64,000 bases of DNA from Merdimmobilis hominis. GTDB lineage: Bacteria; Bacillota; Clostridia; Oscillospirales; Ruminococcaceae. This document shows positions 7,798 to 15,265 of the stretch, piece after piece. A program made the translations under genes and the position numbers. Position 1 is the first letter of the stretch; the number at the start of each line of letters is the position of its first letter. The notes under the pieces were generated by a model. The model saw only the letters and a program-made list of their open reading frames with translations. It did not search any database and had not been told where the DNA came from. The DNA lies in assembly GCF_021109255.1 (NCBI RefSeq), contig NZ_JAJODG010000003.1. One strand, given 5' to 3'.

Positions 7798-8136
7798 ATG
7801 AGATTACTGGTATTGATTCTCTCCCGAGTTCAGGTGCTGGAAGAGCTGCTGGGGGAGCTGGTCAAGGCAAATATCCGAGGCGCTACCATCCTCAACAGCA
7901 CCGGCATGGTCCAAGCGCTTTCCAGTTCTGGAAACAACAGCTTTTTGCGTTCCCTGCGTTCCATCACTGACCCAGACCGGCAGGATAACAAAGTGGTGTT
8001 GATTGTTTTGCGGGAAGACCAAGTGGAAACGGCGGTTCAGGTGATCGAACGGGAAGTTGGCGACCTTGACCAGCCGGACACCGGGATTGTATTCACCCTG
8101 CCCATCGATTTTATACGGGGAATCCCCACGGCATAG
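7798..8136 (+). CDS. PII-like (GlnB-superfamily) small regulatory protein
   Basis: A 112-residue protein with the alternating strand-helix pattern of the PII superfamily. The N-terminal strand (MRLLVLILSRVQVLEELLGEL) is followed by a GATILNSTGM turn, an exposed T-loop-like region at residues 45-62 rich in Ser/Asn/Asp, a VVLIVLREDQVETAVQVIE strand-helix, and a final VFTLPIDFIRGI strand. These proteins form trimers and bind nucleotides or small ligands. The classical uridylylation tyrosine is not evident, so it is a PII-like sensor rather than GlnB itself. ATG 7798 follows a GAGG site, with a TATAAT at 7772-7777. It has no adjacent transporter partner that would show its target. Confidence 0.72.
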   Translation: MRLLVLILSRVQVLEELLGELVKANIRGATILNSTGMVQALSSSGNNSFLRSLRSITDPDRQDNKVVLIVLREDQVETAVQVIEREVGDLDQPDTGIVFTLPIDFIRGIPTA

Positions 8137-8227
8137 GGAGTTGCTGGCGATGGCAGTTCAATGGCACCGGTTTGTGGGGATAGGAGCCAAGAGGCTTCTA
8201 AAATAGAAAATTTTGGTGGCAAACCGG

Positions 8228-8255
8228 TTGACATTTCTTTTTTTTCGGATATAAT
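8228..8255 (+). promoter_or_regulatory. Sigma-A promoter of rubrerythrin
   Basis: Consensus TTGACA (8228-8233), 16-bp spacer, consensus TATAAT (8250-8255). The AT-rich TTATAAATGATAA just downstream only loosely resembles a PerR/Fur box. Confidence 0.8.
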
Positions 8256-8348
8256 GGGGTTATAAATGATAACAATTCTTAATCTTAAAACAAGGATTGT
8301 TTCAGAAACCCATAAAAATGATGTACATGACGAAAGGAGCGCACGACT

Positions 8349-8891
8349 ATGAGCAATTTGAAGGGTAGCAAAACTGAGGCCAATCTGCTGACGGCGTTTG
8401 CGGGAGAGTCCCAGGCAAGAAACAAATATACATACTATGCATCCGCTGCAAGAAAAGAAGGCCTGAACCAGATCGCGGAGATCTTTGAGGAGACCGCTGG
8501 CAATGAGAAAGAGCATGCTAAGATTTGGTTTAAGCTCCTCCACGATGGAAGCGTTCCCACCACCGACGTCAACCTGCTGGATGCCGCTGAGGGCGAAAAC
8601 TACGAGTGGACTGACATGTATGCAGGCTTTGCTAAAACCGCCAAAGAAGAGGGCTTTGACAAGATTGCGTTCCTGTTTGAGGCCGTAGGCAAGATCGAGA
8701 AGGAGCATGAGGAGAGATACCGCAAGCTGCTGTCCAACCTGAAGGAAGGCAAGGTCTTTGAGAGAAGCGAAAAGAAAGTTTGGATCTGCGCCAACTGCGG
8801 CCATATCCACTTTGGCGAGAAAGCTCCCGAAGTCTGCCCCGTCTGTGATCATCCAAAAGCATACTTCCGCATTAAAGCTGAAAATTATTAA
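8349..8891 (+). CDS. rbr: Rubrerythrin
   Basis: A 180-residue rubrerythrin: an N-terminal ferritin-like diiron four-helix bundle and a C-terminal rubredoxin domain. Diiron ligands are visible in AGESQARN (Glu20), [11 protein letters not shown] (near Glu53 and His56) and the second-half IEKEHEERY helix. The C-terminal Fe(Cys)4 site is CANCGH...CPVCDH. It reduces hydrogen peroxide to water with electrons from NADH via rubredoxin-type carriers, the main peroxide defence in strict anaerobes. The gene has its own strong promoter, a GAAAGGAG ribosome site and a terminator, so it is monocistronic. Length and all motifs are normal for the family. Confidence 0.97.
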   Translation: MSNLKGSKTEANLLTAFAGESQARNKYTYYASAARKEGLNQIAEIFEETAGNEKEHAKIWFKLLHDGSVPTTDVNLLDAAEGENYEWTDMYAGFAKTAKEEGFDKIAFLFEAVGKIEKEHEERYRKLLSNLKEGKVFERSEKKVWICANCGHIHFGEKAPEVCPVCDHPKAYFRIKAENY

Positions 8892-8904
8892 TTTCAATCA
8901 AAAT

Positions 8905-8936
8905 ACCGGGGAGCATAACGCTCCCCGGTATTTTTT
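8905..8936. terminator. Terminator of rubrerythrin, shared with the convergent gene
   Basis: An 11-bp stem TACCGGGGAGC / GCTCCCCGGTA with a 5-nt loop is followed by TTTTT on the plus strand and AAAA on the other side. It overlaps the stop codon of the convergent gene at 8935. Confidence 0.88.
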
Positions 8937-9561
8937 ACACTCTGTTTCGGTGCAGGGCGGCAAGAAGAGCTTTTCCAAGGCCTGTTACGAGAACAGTTGC
9001 GGCGATTGCCTCCGGGATGCCAGAGGCGGCAATTGTACCCATAACCAGCCCTTTTACCGCAGATAGAGCCACGTTTTTGGCCTGAGCATATTCAGGGGCC
9101 AACAGAAAATAAATGCTGCCCATTACAAGAAAGGTGTTGGCCATAGAGCTTATAAACCCGGTGATAGGGAGGGCAATCCAAGGGTTGAATCTGCATTTTT
9201 GCAGAAGCATCCATAGCCATCCGGCGGCAGCACCCATCAGTACACGGCAGCCCACAGAGATCCAAAGGGCTTTCAAGCTTCCAATGGGAGTGCTGCTTAG
9301 AAAAGGAGAAAATGCAAAGGAAAGCAGGGTGGGGGTCAGAGTATTGCTGATTACCGAGCAAAGGCCGAAAGTTCCGCCTAAAATGGCTCCTGCTGCAGGA
9401 CCCAGCAGCAGTGCCCCTAGAATAACGGGAATGTGAACGGTAGTTGCTTTAATAACCGGCAGCTGGATCATGCCCAGGGGAGTGTTGGCCAAAACTACCA
9501 CCACTGCTGCCATAAGGGAAACTTGAACCATCCATTGGGAGTTTTTTTTCATCGATTTCAT
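8935..9561 (-). CDS. ECF transporter S component (substrate-binding membrane subunit)
   Basis: A 208-residue polytopic protein with the length and glycine-rich helices of ECF S components. ATG 9561 follows AGGAGG by 9 nt. An upstream in-frame stretch to 9663 overlaps the promoter and is rejected. Features are a basic N-terminus, a helix with ANTPLGMIQLP, a loop-helix HIPVILGALLLGPAAGAILGG typical of S subunits, and a C-terminal GTIAASGIPEA helix pair. It would bind a vitamin or similar micronutrient and dock on the shared ECF-A/A'/T module, which is not in this window. The substrate is not clear; pantothenate-like families look nearest, but this is a guess. No riboswitch was recognised upstream. 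Confidence 0.85.
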   Translation of the reverse strand: MKSMKKNSQWMVQVSLMAAVVVVLANTPLGMIQLPVIKATTVHIPVILGALLLGPAAGAILGGTFGLCSVISNTLTPTLLSFAFSPFLSSTPIGSLKALWISVGCRVLMGAAAGWLWMLLQKCRFNPWIALPITGFISSMANTFLVMGSIYFLLAPEYAQAKNVALSAVKGLVMGTIAASGIPEAIAATVLVTGLGKALLAALHRNRV

Positions 9562-9609
9562 GCTGCGTTGCCTCCTTGGTTGTGTATAAATCCTGTAAAG
9601 TTCCGTGAG

Positions 9610-9638
9610 AGTATAGCATAAAACAACCGGTGTGTAAA
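9610..9638 (-). promoter_or_regulatory. Promoter of the ECF S component gene
   Basis: On the minus strand TTTACA (9633-9638) and TATACT (9610-9615) are separated by 17 bp. The start would be near 9603, giving a short leader of about 40 nt. Confidence 0.75.
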
Positions 9639-9814
9639 GGAGGCGTATTTTTCTTTTTTCCACCGAATAAAATATTCCATATAAATAAAGAAGAAAATAT
9701 GGCGGAATACTCGTGAAAATGGAAAAAATATGGCAGAATTCAAGGGAGATATCAAAGCTGTGGAAAATGCTGTATTGTTTTTGTGGGAATAAGGGAAAAT
9801 CTTCGTTGGTTTTG

Positions 9815-9850
9815 ATAAAAAATCCCCCCGGCTTTAACGCCGGGGGGATT
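9815..9850 (-). terminator. Terminator of cassette 2
   Basis: A 12-bp stem AATCCCCCCGGC / GCCGGGGGGATT with a 6-nt loop is followed by TTTTTT on the minus strand, directly after the hydrolase gene ending at 9862. Confidence 0.9.
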
Positions 9851-9861
9851 TTGGGAAGAAG

Positions 9862-10548
9862 TTAGCAGATGTTGAAGTTGGTGCTGCGGTAGGTGACCAG
9901 GGTGTCGGCCATCTCTTTGCCGTACTCTTTCTCAAAATCAGCCAGAACCTGGGCATTGACCGCTTCGCCTTCTGCGCCGAAGATAGCAGCAGTCACTTCC
10001 GAGTAAGACCAGTAGGAGTGGGCGCAGTGATAATCCCATTCCTTTACATACTCCATCTTCTTTTTCAGATTGGAATCAGGGGACAAGCCGGCATCACGGA
10101 TGATATGCAGGCAGTACTCGCTCTTGTGCAGTGTCTGAGGAACCTCATACACAATGTAGGGGTTGAAGCCGCGGCAGATGGAGTTATCCAGGTGCTTGCA
10201 GTACTCATGTCCAGCTTCTACCAGGCCCATTTCCTTAAACTGGCTGTGCCAGGGGCAGCGGGTGATCTTAGAGACGCTATCGGGAGCGACAGACACAACC
10301 TCGGAGGTGTGGCCTTTCTCGGCGGCAACTTCAGGGGAATTGACCCACTCACCGTATTGTTTATAGACCTCATAGGTCAGAGGATTGCCGTCCCGGATGG
10401 CGCGCTGAGCCATTCTGCGGCCTCTCTGCTCGGCGTAATACTGGGTTCCGTGGATGAAAGCCAAACGGCCCCGCTCGCCGAATTGCTCGGTCAGATGGAC
10501 ATAGAATTTCGCTGCGATAAATGCGTGGACTTTTTCATTGAATCCCAT
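9862..10548 (-). CDS. L-2-amino-thiazoline-4-carboxylate hydrolase-like protein
   Basis: A 228-residue soluble protein that I recognise as an ATC-hydrolase family member. Characteristic features are TRCPWHSQF with Cys98, a second cysteine at 117 in HEYCKHLDNSIC with Asp121 and Cys125, and a C-terminal DYHCAHSYWSY segment. ATG 10548 follows AAAGGAG. In pseudomonads the family founder opens the L-2-aminothiazoline-4-carboxylate ring to N-carbamoyl-L-cysteine on the way to cysteine. Clostridial members have no proven substrate, so ring opening or C-N hydrolysis of a related compound is inferred. It is the third gene of an operon, 15 bp after the partner membrane protein, and presumably acts on what that membrane pair imports. 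Confidence 0.68.
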   Translation of the reverse strand: MGFNEKVHAFIAAKFYVHLTEQFGERGRLAFIHGTQYYAEQRGRRMAQRAIRDGNPLTYEVYKQYGEWVNSPEVAAEKGHTSEVVSVAPDSVSKITRCPWHSQFKEMGLVEAGHEYCKHLDNSICRGFNPYIVYEVPQTLHKSEYCLHIIRDAGLSPDSNLKKKMEYVKEWDYHCAHSYWSYSEVTAAIFGAEGEAVNAQVLADFEKEYGKEMADTLVTYRSTNFNIC

Positions 10549-10563
10549 AGTAATAACTCCTTT

Positions 10564-11280
10564 CTAATTTGCCTTAGCTTTTTTCTGCTTCATGTTATAC
10601 ATTTGCTTGGCGACGAATACGCCAATCAAGACACAGAGAAGGATCTGGGCATAACCGCCGCCCAGGGGGAGCACCTTGAAGACGCCGCGGGTGTTGAGGT
10701 ACCGCAGCACACAGGCGCAGGGAACAACGATAGCCGCAGAGCGGTAGTCCGCCATGATGCGCTGAATACACATAGCGCCGAACAATGCGGGCAGCAGGTA
10801 GTTGAGGGCCCGAATGATTGCATCAGGCAGAATGCTCAGAATCAGGTTACCAGCCACAGCCACCAAGGTCATAACGGCCAAACTGATAAAGATGGAAACA
10901 GTGATGGCGATGCAGGAAATGACGGTGCCCTGCTCGGTGCCGGCTTCCACATCCGCAGAGGAGAGGGCGGCAGTGGCAGCTGGGGCACGAATCTCCTTGG
11001 AGTTACCGGCGATGTAGGTCAGATACATGCCGGGCACATGGAGGATGGGGAACAGGGTAATGGGGTCGACGATGTACCAGGCCACCATGGCGGAGAACAG
11101 GGAGATAAACCCGGTTAGAATACCGGACATAGAAGGCCGCGCACCGTAAAAGACCATCAGAGCCACAGTTGGAATGAAGATCAGCGGGATGGAGACCCAG
11201 CAGGTGATCTTGCCCCATTTGATAATATAGGGCATATACTCGTTATCAAATACGCTTTTTTGCGATTGATCCAATTTCAT
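10564..11280 (-). CDS. Small polytopic membrane protein, DUF5058 partner, cassette 2
   Basis: A 238-residue membrane protein, same length as its paralogue at 4417-5133. ATG 11280 follows AAAGGAGA; a longer form from 11301 has no ribosome site of its own. Shared with the paralogue: PYIIKWGK near residue 15, a PG-x-YL-x-IAGN loop followed by R-x-P in the middle, VE-x-GTEQGT, and NYLLPALFG near 150. About six hydrophobic segments are visible, with a basic lysine-rich C-terminus (MKQKKAKAN) likely cytoplasmic. It lies between DUF5058 (31 bp upstream) and the ATC-hydrolase-like gene (15 bp downstream). I recognise no named family. A role as the second subunit of a transporter is inferred from the repeated pairing. 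Confidence 0.8.
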   Translation of the reverse strand: MKLDQSQKSVFDNEYMPYIIKWGKITCWVSIPLIFIPTVALMVFYGARPSMSGILTGFISLFSAMVAWYIVDPITLFPILHVPGMYLTYIAGNSKEIRAPAATAALSSADVEAGTEQGTVISCIAITVSIFISLAVMTLVAVAGNLILSILPDAIIRALNYLLPALFGAMCIQRIMADYRSAAIVVPCACVLRYLNTRGVFKVLPLGGGYAQILLCVLIGVFVAKQMYNMKQKKAKAN

Positions 11281-11311
11281 GACAAATTCTCCTTTCCTCA
11301 AGTTCTAGGCA

Positions 11312-12037
11312 TTATGCCGGCAGGAAACCCATGCCCTCGGTGACAGTAGCGCAGATCATACCGAAGACCATGCAGATGGTAAGGCCCCACTCTTTCAGCC
11401 ATTGTTTGTTGGCTTTTTTATTGTACTTGGTGATAAAAGCCATGACAAGAGCGGAGGAAAAGACGGCTACAACCTGGTTTTTCATAGGGTAAATCTTATC
11501 CAGAGTCATGGAGGAGTACACGCCGATGAGGGCGCCGGTTCCGAGGACTGGAACCAGGGCAGCGTTGCCGCCGGCCATTACCGAGTTGACCTTATCCATC
11601 TTGTCAGAGAAGAGGGCGGCGAAGATAACCCAGCCGATACAACCTGCGGACATGACGATGGCAGCGGTTGCCAGAAAGTCGGCATTCATGGCGCTGGATC
11701 CTAGTTCAATGCCCATGCCGTCAGCGGTGAAGTTTGCGCCTTGCAGTTCGTAGGAGACCGATCCGATGAAGTCCACACGCAGCCAGGCGAGAGGGGCACC
11801 CACATAGAGCATCAAGCTGAGCATGGCGGTCAGCATGACGAAACAGGGGCCTACAGAGGTGACGGTTGCGCTTCGAATAGCGGCTTTGACCTGTTTGTCT
11901 GTCAGACCTACTCTAGGAGCATCCTTGATGCTGCGTCTGAAAAACAGCCAGGATTGGTATAAAACGATTAAGACACCGGGTGCGCAGGCAAGCCACATGA
12001 CTAGGCTATTTGCCATACTGTTGTATTCAGGTGTCAC
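11312..12037 (-). CDS. DUF5058 family membrane protein, cassette 2
   Basis: A 241-residue paralogue of 5184-5882. GTG 12037 is chosen because the residues it adds align with the sister protein start, and AAAGAAGG lies 8 nt before it; ATG 12016 is the alternative. Conserved features include ANSLVMW, a basic loop (RRSIKDAPRVGLTDKQVKAA), an IGSVSYEL segment, a SDKMDK loop, and a W-x-x-x-WGLTI helix near the end. About six membrane spans are visible. It heads the operon with the partner protein and the ATC-hydrolase-like enzyme, behind its own promoter and leader. DUF5058 has no assigned function; this context supports uptake of a small amino-acid-like compound. Confidence 0.85.
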   Translation of the reverse strand: MTPEYNSMANSLVMWLACAPGVLIVLYQSWLFFRRSIKDAPRVGLTDKQVKAAIRSATVTSVGPCFVMLTAMLSLMLYVGAPLAWLRVDFIGSVSYELQGANFTADGMGIELGSSAMNADFLATAAIVMSAGCIGWVIFAALFSDKMDKVNSVMAGGNAALVPVLGTGALIGVYSSMTLDKIYPMKNQVVAVFSSALVMAFITKYNKKANKQWLKEWGLTICMVFGMICATVTEGMGFLPA

Positions 12038-12061
12038 GAAAACGACCTTCTTTCCTCAGAA

Positions 12062-12156
12062 TTTTTATTTTTTCGGGTTCCTTCAAGGGCAATCCAGCTG
12101 TTCCCGGCGCCTGGGAACCTAGCCGAGCCGCGCCCGCCAAGGCACGCCGATAAAAA
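12062..12156 (-). promoter_or_regulatory. Candidate structured leader RNA of cassette 2
   Basis: A GC-rich island inside otherwise very AT-rich sequence. Arms TTTTTAT (12062-12068) and ATAAAAA (12150-12156), continued by CGG/CCG (12074-12076/12147-12149), enclose an inner GTTCCC/GGGAAC hairpin (12100-12118) and a GC-rich segment. It lies 25-120 nt upstream of the DUF5058 start, a position comparable to the leader element of cassette 1. I recognise no known riboswitch. The rest of 12038-12500 is AT-rich spacer with promoter 12275-12302. Confidence 0.38.
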
Positions 12157-12274
12157 CACGGACAAAAGATATAAAAAAATTTATATGTTTTAACAACCAA
12201 TATGAAGAAAGAAAAGAGGATATACTAAAACACAAAAATTATTACTGTAATAAAACATTATCTCTATAACTAGA

Positions 12275-12302
12275 ATTATACTCTATTCGACAGATTAGTC
12301 AA
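12275..12302 (-). promoter_or_regulatory. Sigma-A promoter of cassette 2
   Basis: On the minus strand TTGACT (12297-12302), 16-bp spacer, TATAAT (12275-12280). The leader to 12037 would be about 230 nt, much like that of cassette 1. Confidence 0.65.
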
Positions 12303-12500
12303 TAGAAAAGATTGAATCTGAAATTTGTGATATTTTCATAAAACATTAATAATTACGTCATAGAATTAAAGAAAATTTGCATAATAAAAAGCTGCTAATT
12401 TGTCCTTTTTCAACAATGTATTGCAACCGAATAAGAGATGTAGCATATTATTACTAGTAAATTACTGATTTACTAGTAAAGAATACAAGAGGTGAAAAAA

Positions 12501-12998
12501 TTGAAGATTCCAACAACGTTGAAACACAAGCCGGTCATTGTAGCGGAAAATTATGAAAACATTGATGGCCGCTATCAATACGATTCTGATGCGAAGGGCC
12601 TCTCCCTGGGTCTGGCCCAGTGGAATGACCGGGGACGGGTGGATATTTCCGCCAAGGTGTGGCGGTACACCGGGGAAAAATGGTCTCGCCAATCGGAGGA
12701 ACTGCCGATCCACCGGGTGTTGGACATGGCCATTTTGGTGTGCCGTGCAAGGGCTTACTTTATGGATGCCTACCGCTATCCCAAGCTGTACGATGAGGAA
12801 AACCCGGTCATTGACCGCATTGGCCTGCAGGGGGATGCGATGACCGTGGAGGTCTGTACCGACAACAAAATGATTGACGGAGATATCCGGCTGTTTCAGG
12901 AGGCCCTCTCCCGGGACGATGAGATGCTGTCTGAGCGGCTACACCTGTTGGCAAACCTCCTAAATGAAGCGGGCTACGGCCGAAGGAGTAGGGATTAA
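12501..12998 (+). CDS. DUF6530 family protein
   Basis: A 165-residue soluble protein that I match to DUF6530. TTG 12501 is preferred: it lies 6 nt after AGAGGTG and gives the start MKIPTTLKHKPV, whereas GTG 12492 falls inside the ribosome site. Conserved-looking stretches are NYENIDGRYQYDSDAKGLSLG (shown in part), AQWNDRG, WSRQSEELP and a C-terminal LANLLNEAGYGR. No signal peptide or membrane span is present and the function is unknown. The next gene starts 2 bp after its stop, so the pair is co-transcribed. It is the first gene right of the AT-rich spacer and divergent from cassette 2. Confidence 0.78.
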   Translation: MKIPTTLKHKPVIVAENYENIDGRYQYDSDAKGLSLGLAQWNDRGRVDISAKVWRYTGEKWSRQSEELPIHRVLDMAILVCRARAYFMDAYRYPKLYDEENPVIDRIGLQGDAMTVEVCTDNKMIDGDIRLFQEALSRDDEMLSERLHLLANLLNEAGYGRRSRD

Positions 12999-13000
12999 CT

Positions 13001-13357
13001 ATGGAAAAAGACCGAAAAAAAGAACTGATCCGCCAATACAAAGAGATGAAAAAACCAATGGGTGTGTTCGCCTTCCGCTGCGAAGCTACCGGGCAGGTAT
13101 TCGTCGGAATTACCCAGGATTTGAAGGGCACCCAAAATAGTATGCGGTTTCAGCTGAATTTAGGCTCCTACCGCCACCGGAAGTGGCAGAACGCCCTGCA
13201 ATCCGCTTGGAATACCTATGGGGAAGAAGGCTTCCAGGTGGAGGTTCTGGGGGAGCTGGAATACGACGAGGACCCCCAAAAGACCGACTACACTGAGGAT
13301 CTGGAGATTCTGCGGGAATTGCTTGCACCGCCTGGAGAAGGGGTATTCTATCTGTAA
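13001..13357 (+). CDS. GIY-YIG nuclease family protein (degenerate motif)
   Basis: A 118-residue protein with a single GIY-YIG-type fold. The usual GIY is MGVF near residue 20 and the usual YIG is VFVG near residue 34. A basic helix with RHRKWQNALQSAW follows, then YGEEGFQVEVL near residue 75, whose Glu could be the metal ligand. Full GIY-YIG nucleases nick DNA with Tyr, Arg and Glu; here both signature tyrosines are Phe-like, so activity is uncertain. The start ATG 13001 is 2 bp after the DUF6530 stop and uses an AAGGAG site within it. No DNA-binding appendage is visible. The pairing with DUF6530 suggests a shared but unknown task. Confidence 0.75.
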   Translation: MEKDRKKELIRQYKEMKKPMGVFAFRCEATGQVFVGITQDLKGTQNSMRFQLNLGSYRHRKWQNALQSAWNTYGEEGFQVEVLGELEYDEDPQKTDYTEDLEILRELLAPPGEGVFYL

Positions 13358-13387
13358 AGATCTCCTTGAATTGAAACAAAAAGCGGC

Positions 13388-13426
13388 AAAAGCGCTCGTT
13401 CCTCTATTCAAGGGGAGGGCGCTTTT
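13388..13426 (+). terminator. Terminator after the DUF6530/GIY-YIG pair
   Basis: AAAAGCGC (13388-13395) pairs with GCGCTTTT (13419-13426), with further inner pairing of the C/T-rich and A/G-rich segments. The stem ends in a T-run. Confidence 0.65.
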
Positions 13427-13476
13427 CCATTGGCTGCAAAAGGGGAAAACATTCTGTAAACAATGTAAAGAACCGC

Positions 13477-13505
13477 TGTACAAACCGCCTTTCCAACATT
13501 ATAAT
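13477..13505 (+). promoter_or_regulatory. Promoter of the lipoprotein gene 13625-15214
   Basis: TGTACA (13477-13482), 17-bp spacer, TATAAT (13500-13505). The -10 box is perfect, the -35 box matches 4 of 6. Confidence 0.5.
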
Positions 13506-13624
13506 AAAGAAACAGGATAAAAACTGCTCAATTTTAGCAAAATCGCCAACAATCCCTGAGGAGTCCTTTGTGGGAGCGGCTTTTTCACTCGGGGAGATGA
13601 TCGGAACAAGAAAGGGTGTGCAGT

Positions 13625-15214
13625 ATGAAATACGGTTTGAGATGGCTTGCGGCAGCTTTGGCCGTTTCAATGCTTTTCACGGTAGCGGGGTGTAAACCCA
13701 AAGATGAGCCGGTAAACAACCCCTCCCAGCCCTCCAGCCAGGAGGAGGTAACCCATCCCATCGACCCTGCGATTCAGAAGGATGTAGACTTGCTGATCGC
13801 CCGGTATATCCTTCCTTATGAGACCACCCTGCGGGGCCAGGCGTTCTCTAACGTATCCCAGATCCCCGACCGGCTGCTTTACCGGTACGCCATGGGGATT
13901 GTGGACAGCGTCTTTGTTTCGGAGGATTTCCTGCTGACCGATTTGAAGGGGGAGAACTCCTATCATGCCATCCCCGACGATTTGATCACAGAAATCATCA
14001 AGCTGGATTTTGACCTGGATGGTTTTTTATACAACAGAGCCCTGTATTATGATGACAGCCAAGGGGTCTACGACCGGGGTAACTGGTATGTGATTGAAGG
14101 AACTACCGAAGTCTTTGCACGGGAAGCCAAGCTGCTGGACAACGGCGATATCTGGATTTTAGTGGGCCGCCGGGCAGGCAACCATGACTTGGATTCGGTG
14201 GAATATGTGTTCCGCCCTCAAAAGCCGTTGGATCTGACCTATGTGGACCTGGGGTCTATCCGTTCCGATGGGGACTGCAACTACAGTTTTGTATCGGTGA
14301 CCCCCCGCAAGGATATGGAGGATTATTCCAAGGTTGTGGAAATCTCTACCCCCCAGCAGCTGGTGGAGCTGTCTGAGCTGGTCTCCAGCGGGGATACCAC
14401 CCACGGCGCCTATACCTACCGCCTGATGGGGGACATCGATATGCAAGGGGTGGAGTTCCGGCCCATCGGTATCCTGCCCCAGGGAGACGAGGAAAGCGAG
14501 GGGGCGAGCCACCCGTTCCAAGGGGTGTTTGACGGCCAGGGATACACTATCAAGAATTTGACCATCGACCTTCCCGACCACAGCAATGTAGGCTTTTTCG
14601 CCCACATTGGGGAGCATGGCCTGGTAAAAAACCTGAACCTGGAGAACTGTGTTGTCACCGGCGGAAACCAGGTGGGTACTTTGGCGGGCACCAGTTCCGG
14701 CGATGTAGTCCAGTGCACAGCCGAAGGCGAGGTCAAAGGGTCCTATGAAGTGGGCGGCCTGTTGGGCATCACCTACGGTGACCGCTTGGCCCAGGTGAGC
14801 TATTGCCAGTTTGACGGCAATGTCAGCGGCACTCAGTCGGTAGGCGGCCTGATCGGCGGCCCCACCTGTGCGGACATCACCCGCTCCTACGCCAGCGGCC
14901 AGATAGACGTAGCTGCCAGTGAGGAGTTTGAAAACGGAATGCACATCGGCGGCCTGGTGGGGTTAAATAACTGTAGCTACATCGACAGTTCCTTCGCTTC
15001 GGTGGAGATCGAGACCCAGGTTCTGACCAAGTCGGTGGGGCGGTTTCTTGGGTACAACAATTACGGCGATGTGACCAACTGCTTCTATAACAACGGGGTA
15101 GCGGCCCGGTGGCCGGCTGCCAGCACCCAGAACACCGGAACACACCAGCTGACCGGCCTTTCGGAAAAGGAGTTTGCTTCCAAACTGGAGCAGCTGATCT
15201 ATCCGGGAAAATAG
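13625..15214 (+). CDS. GLUG-repeat surface lipoprotein (copy A)
   Basis: A 529-residue exported lipoprotein. ATG 13625 follows AAAGGGTG; the upstream GTG at 13616 overlaps that site. The signal peptide ends in the lipobox TVAGC with Cys23, followed by a Pro/Ser/Glu linker. Residues about 45-240 form an unassigned domain also found in copy B at 49136-51232 (shared ILPYE and a beta-rich region). Residues 250-500 carry GLUG-like beta-helix repeats, seen as FDGQGYTIKNLTI followed by repeated VGGLLG/IGGLVG units. Such beta-helices occur in surface adhesins and carbohydrate-binding proteins. It is probably anchored outside the membrane. It has its own promoter and a terminator, and no linked enzyme. 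Confidence 0.82.
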   Translation: MKYGLRWLAAALAVSMLFTVAGCKPKDEPVNNPSQPSSQEEVTHPIDPAIQKDVDLLIARYILPYETTLRGQAFSNVSQIPDRLLYRYAMGIVDSVFVSEDFLLTDLKGENSYHAIPDDLITEIIKLDFDLDGFLYNRALYYDDSQGVYDRGNWYVIEGTTEVFAREAKLLDNGDIWILVGRRAGNHDLDSVEYVFRPQKPLDLTYVDLGSIRSDGDCNYSFVSVTPRKDMEDYSKVVEISTPQQLVELSELVSSGDTTHGAYTYRLMGDIDMQGVEFRPIGILPQGDEESEGASHPFQGVFDGQGYTIKNLTIDLPDHSNVGFFAHIGEHGLVKNLNLENCVVTGGNQVGTLAGTSSGDVVQCTAEGEVKGSYEVGGLLGITYGDRLAQVSYCQFDGNVSGTQSVGGLIGGPTCADITRSYASGQIDVAASEEFENGMHIGGLVGLNNCSYIDSSFASVEIETQVLTKSVGRFLGYNNYGDVTNCFYNNGVAARWPAASTQNTGTHQLTGLSEKEFASKLEQLIYPGK

Positions 15215-15233
15215 AGCACAGAGAATTATCCCA

Positions 15234-15265
15234 GGGGGGTATGGATTTTCCATGCCCCCCTTTTT
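15234..15265 (+). terminator. Terminator of lipoprotein copy A
   Basis: An 11-bp G6/C6-rich stem (15234-15244 with 15250-15260, one wobble) and a 5-nt loop are followed by TTTTT. Confidence 0.88.

Noticed and set aside
8256..8285. PerR/Fur box downstream of the rubrerythrin promoter
   Set aside because: The AT-rich sequence matches only about 9 of 14 defined positions, too weak to call.
10018..11118. Plus-strand frame of 366 codons across cassette 2
   Set aside because: It spans the ends of two well-supported minus-strand genes and has His/Gly/Asp-rich composition typical of antisense reading.
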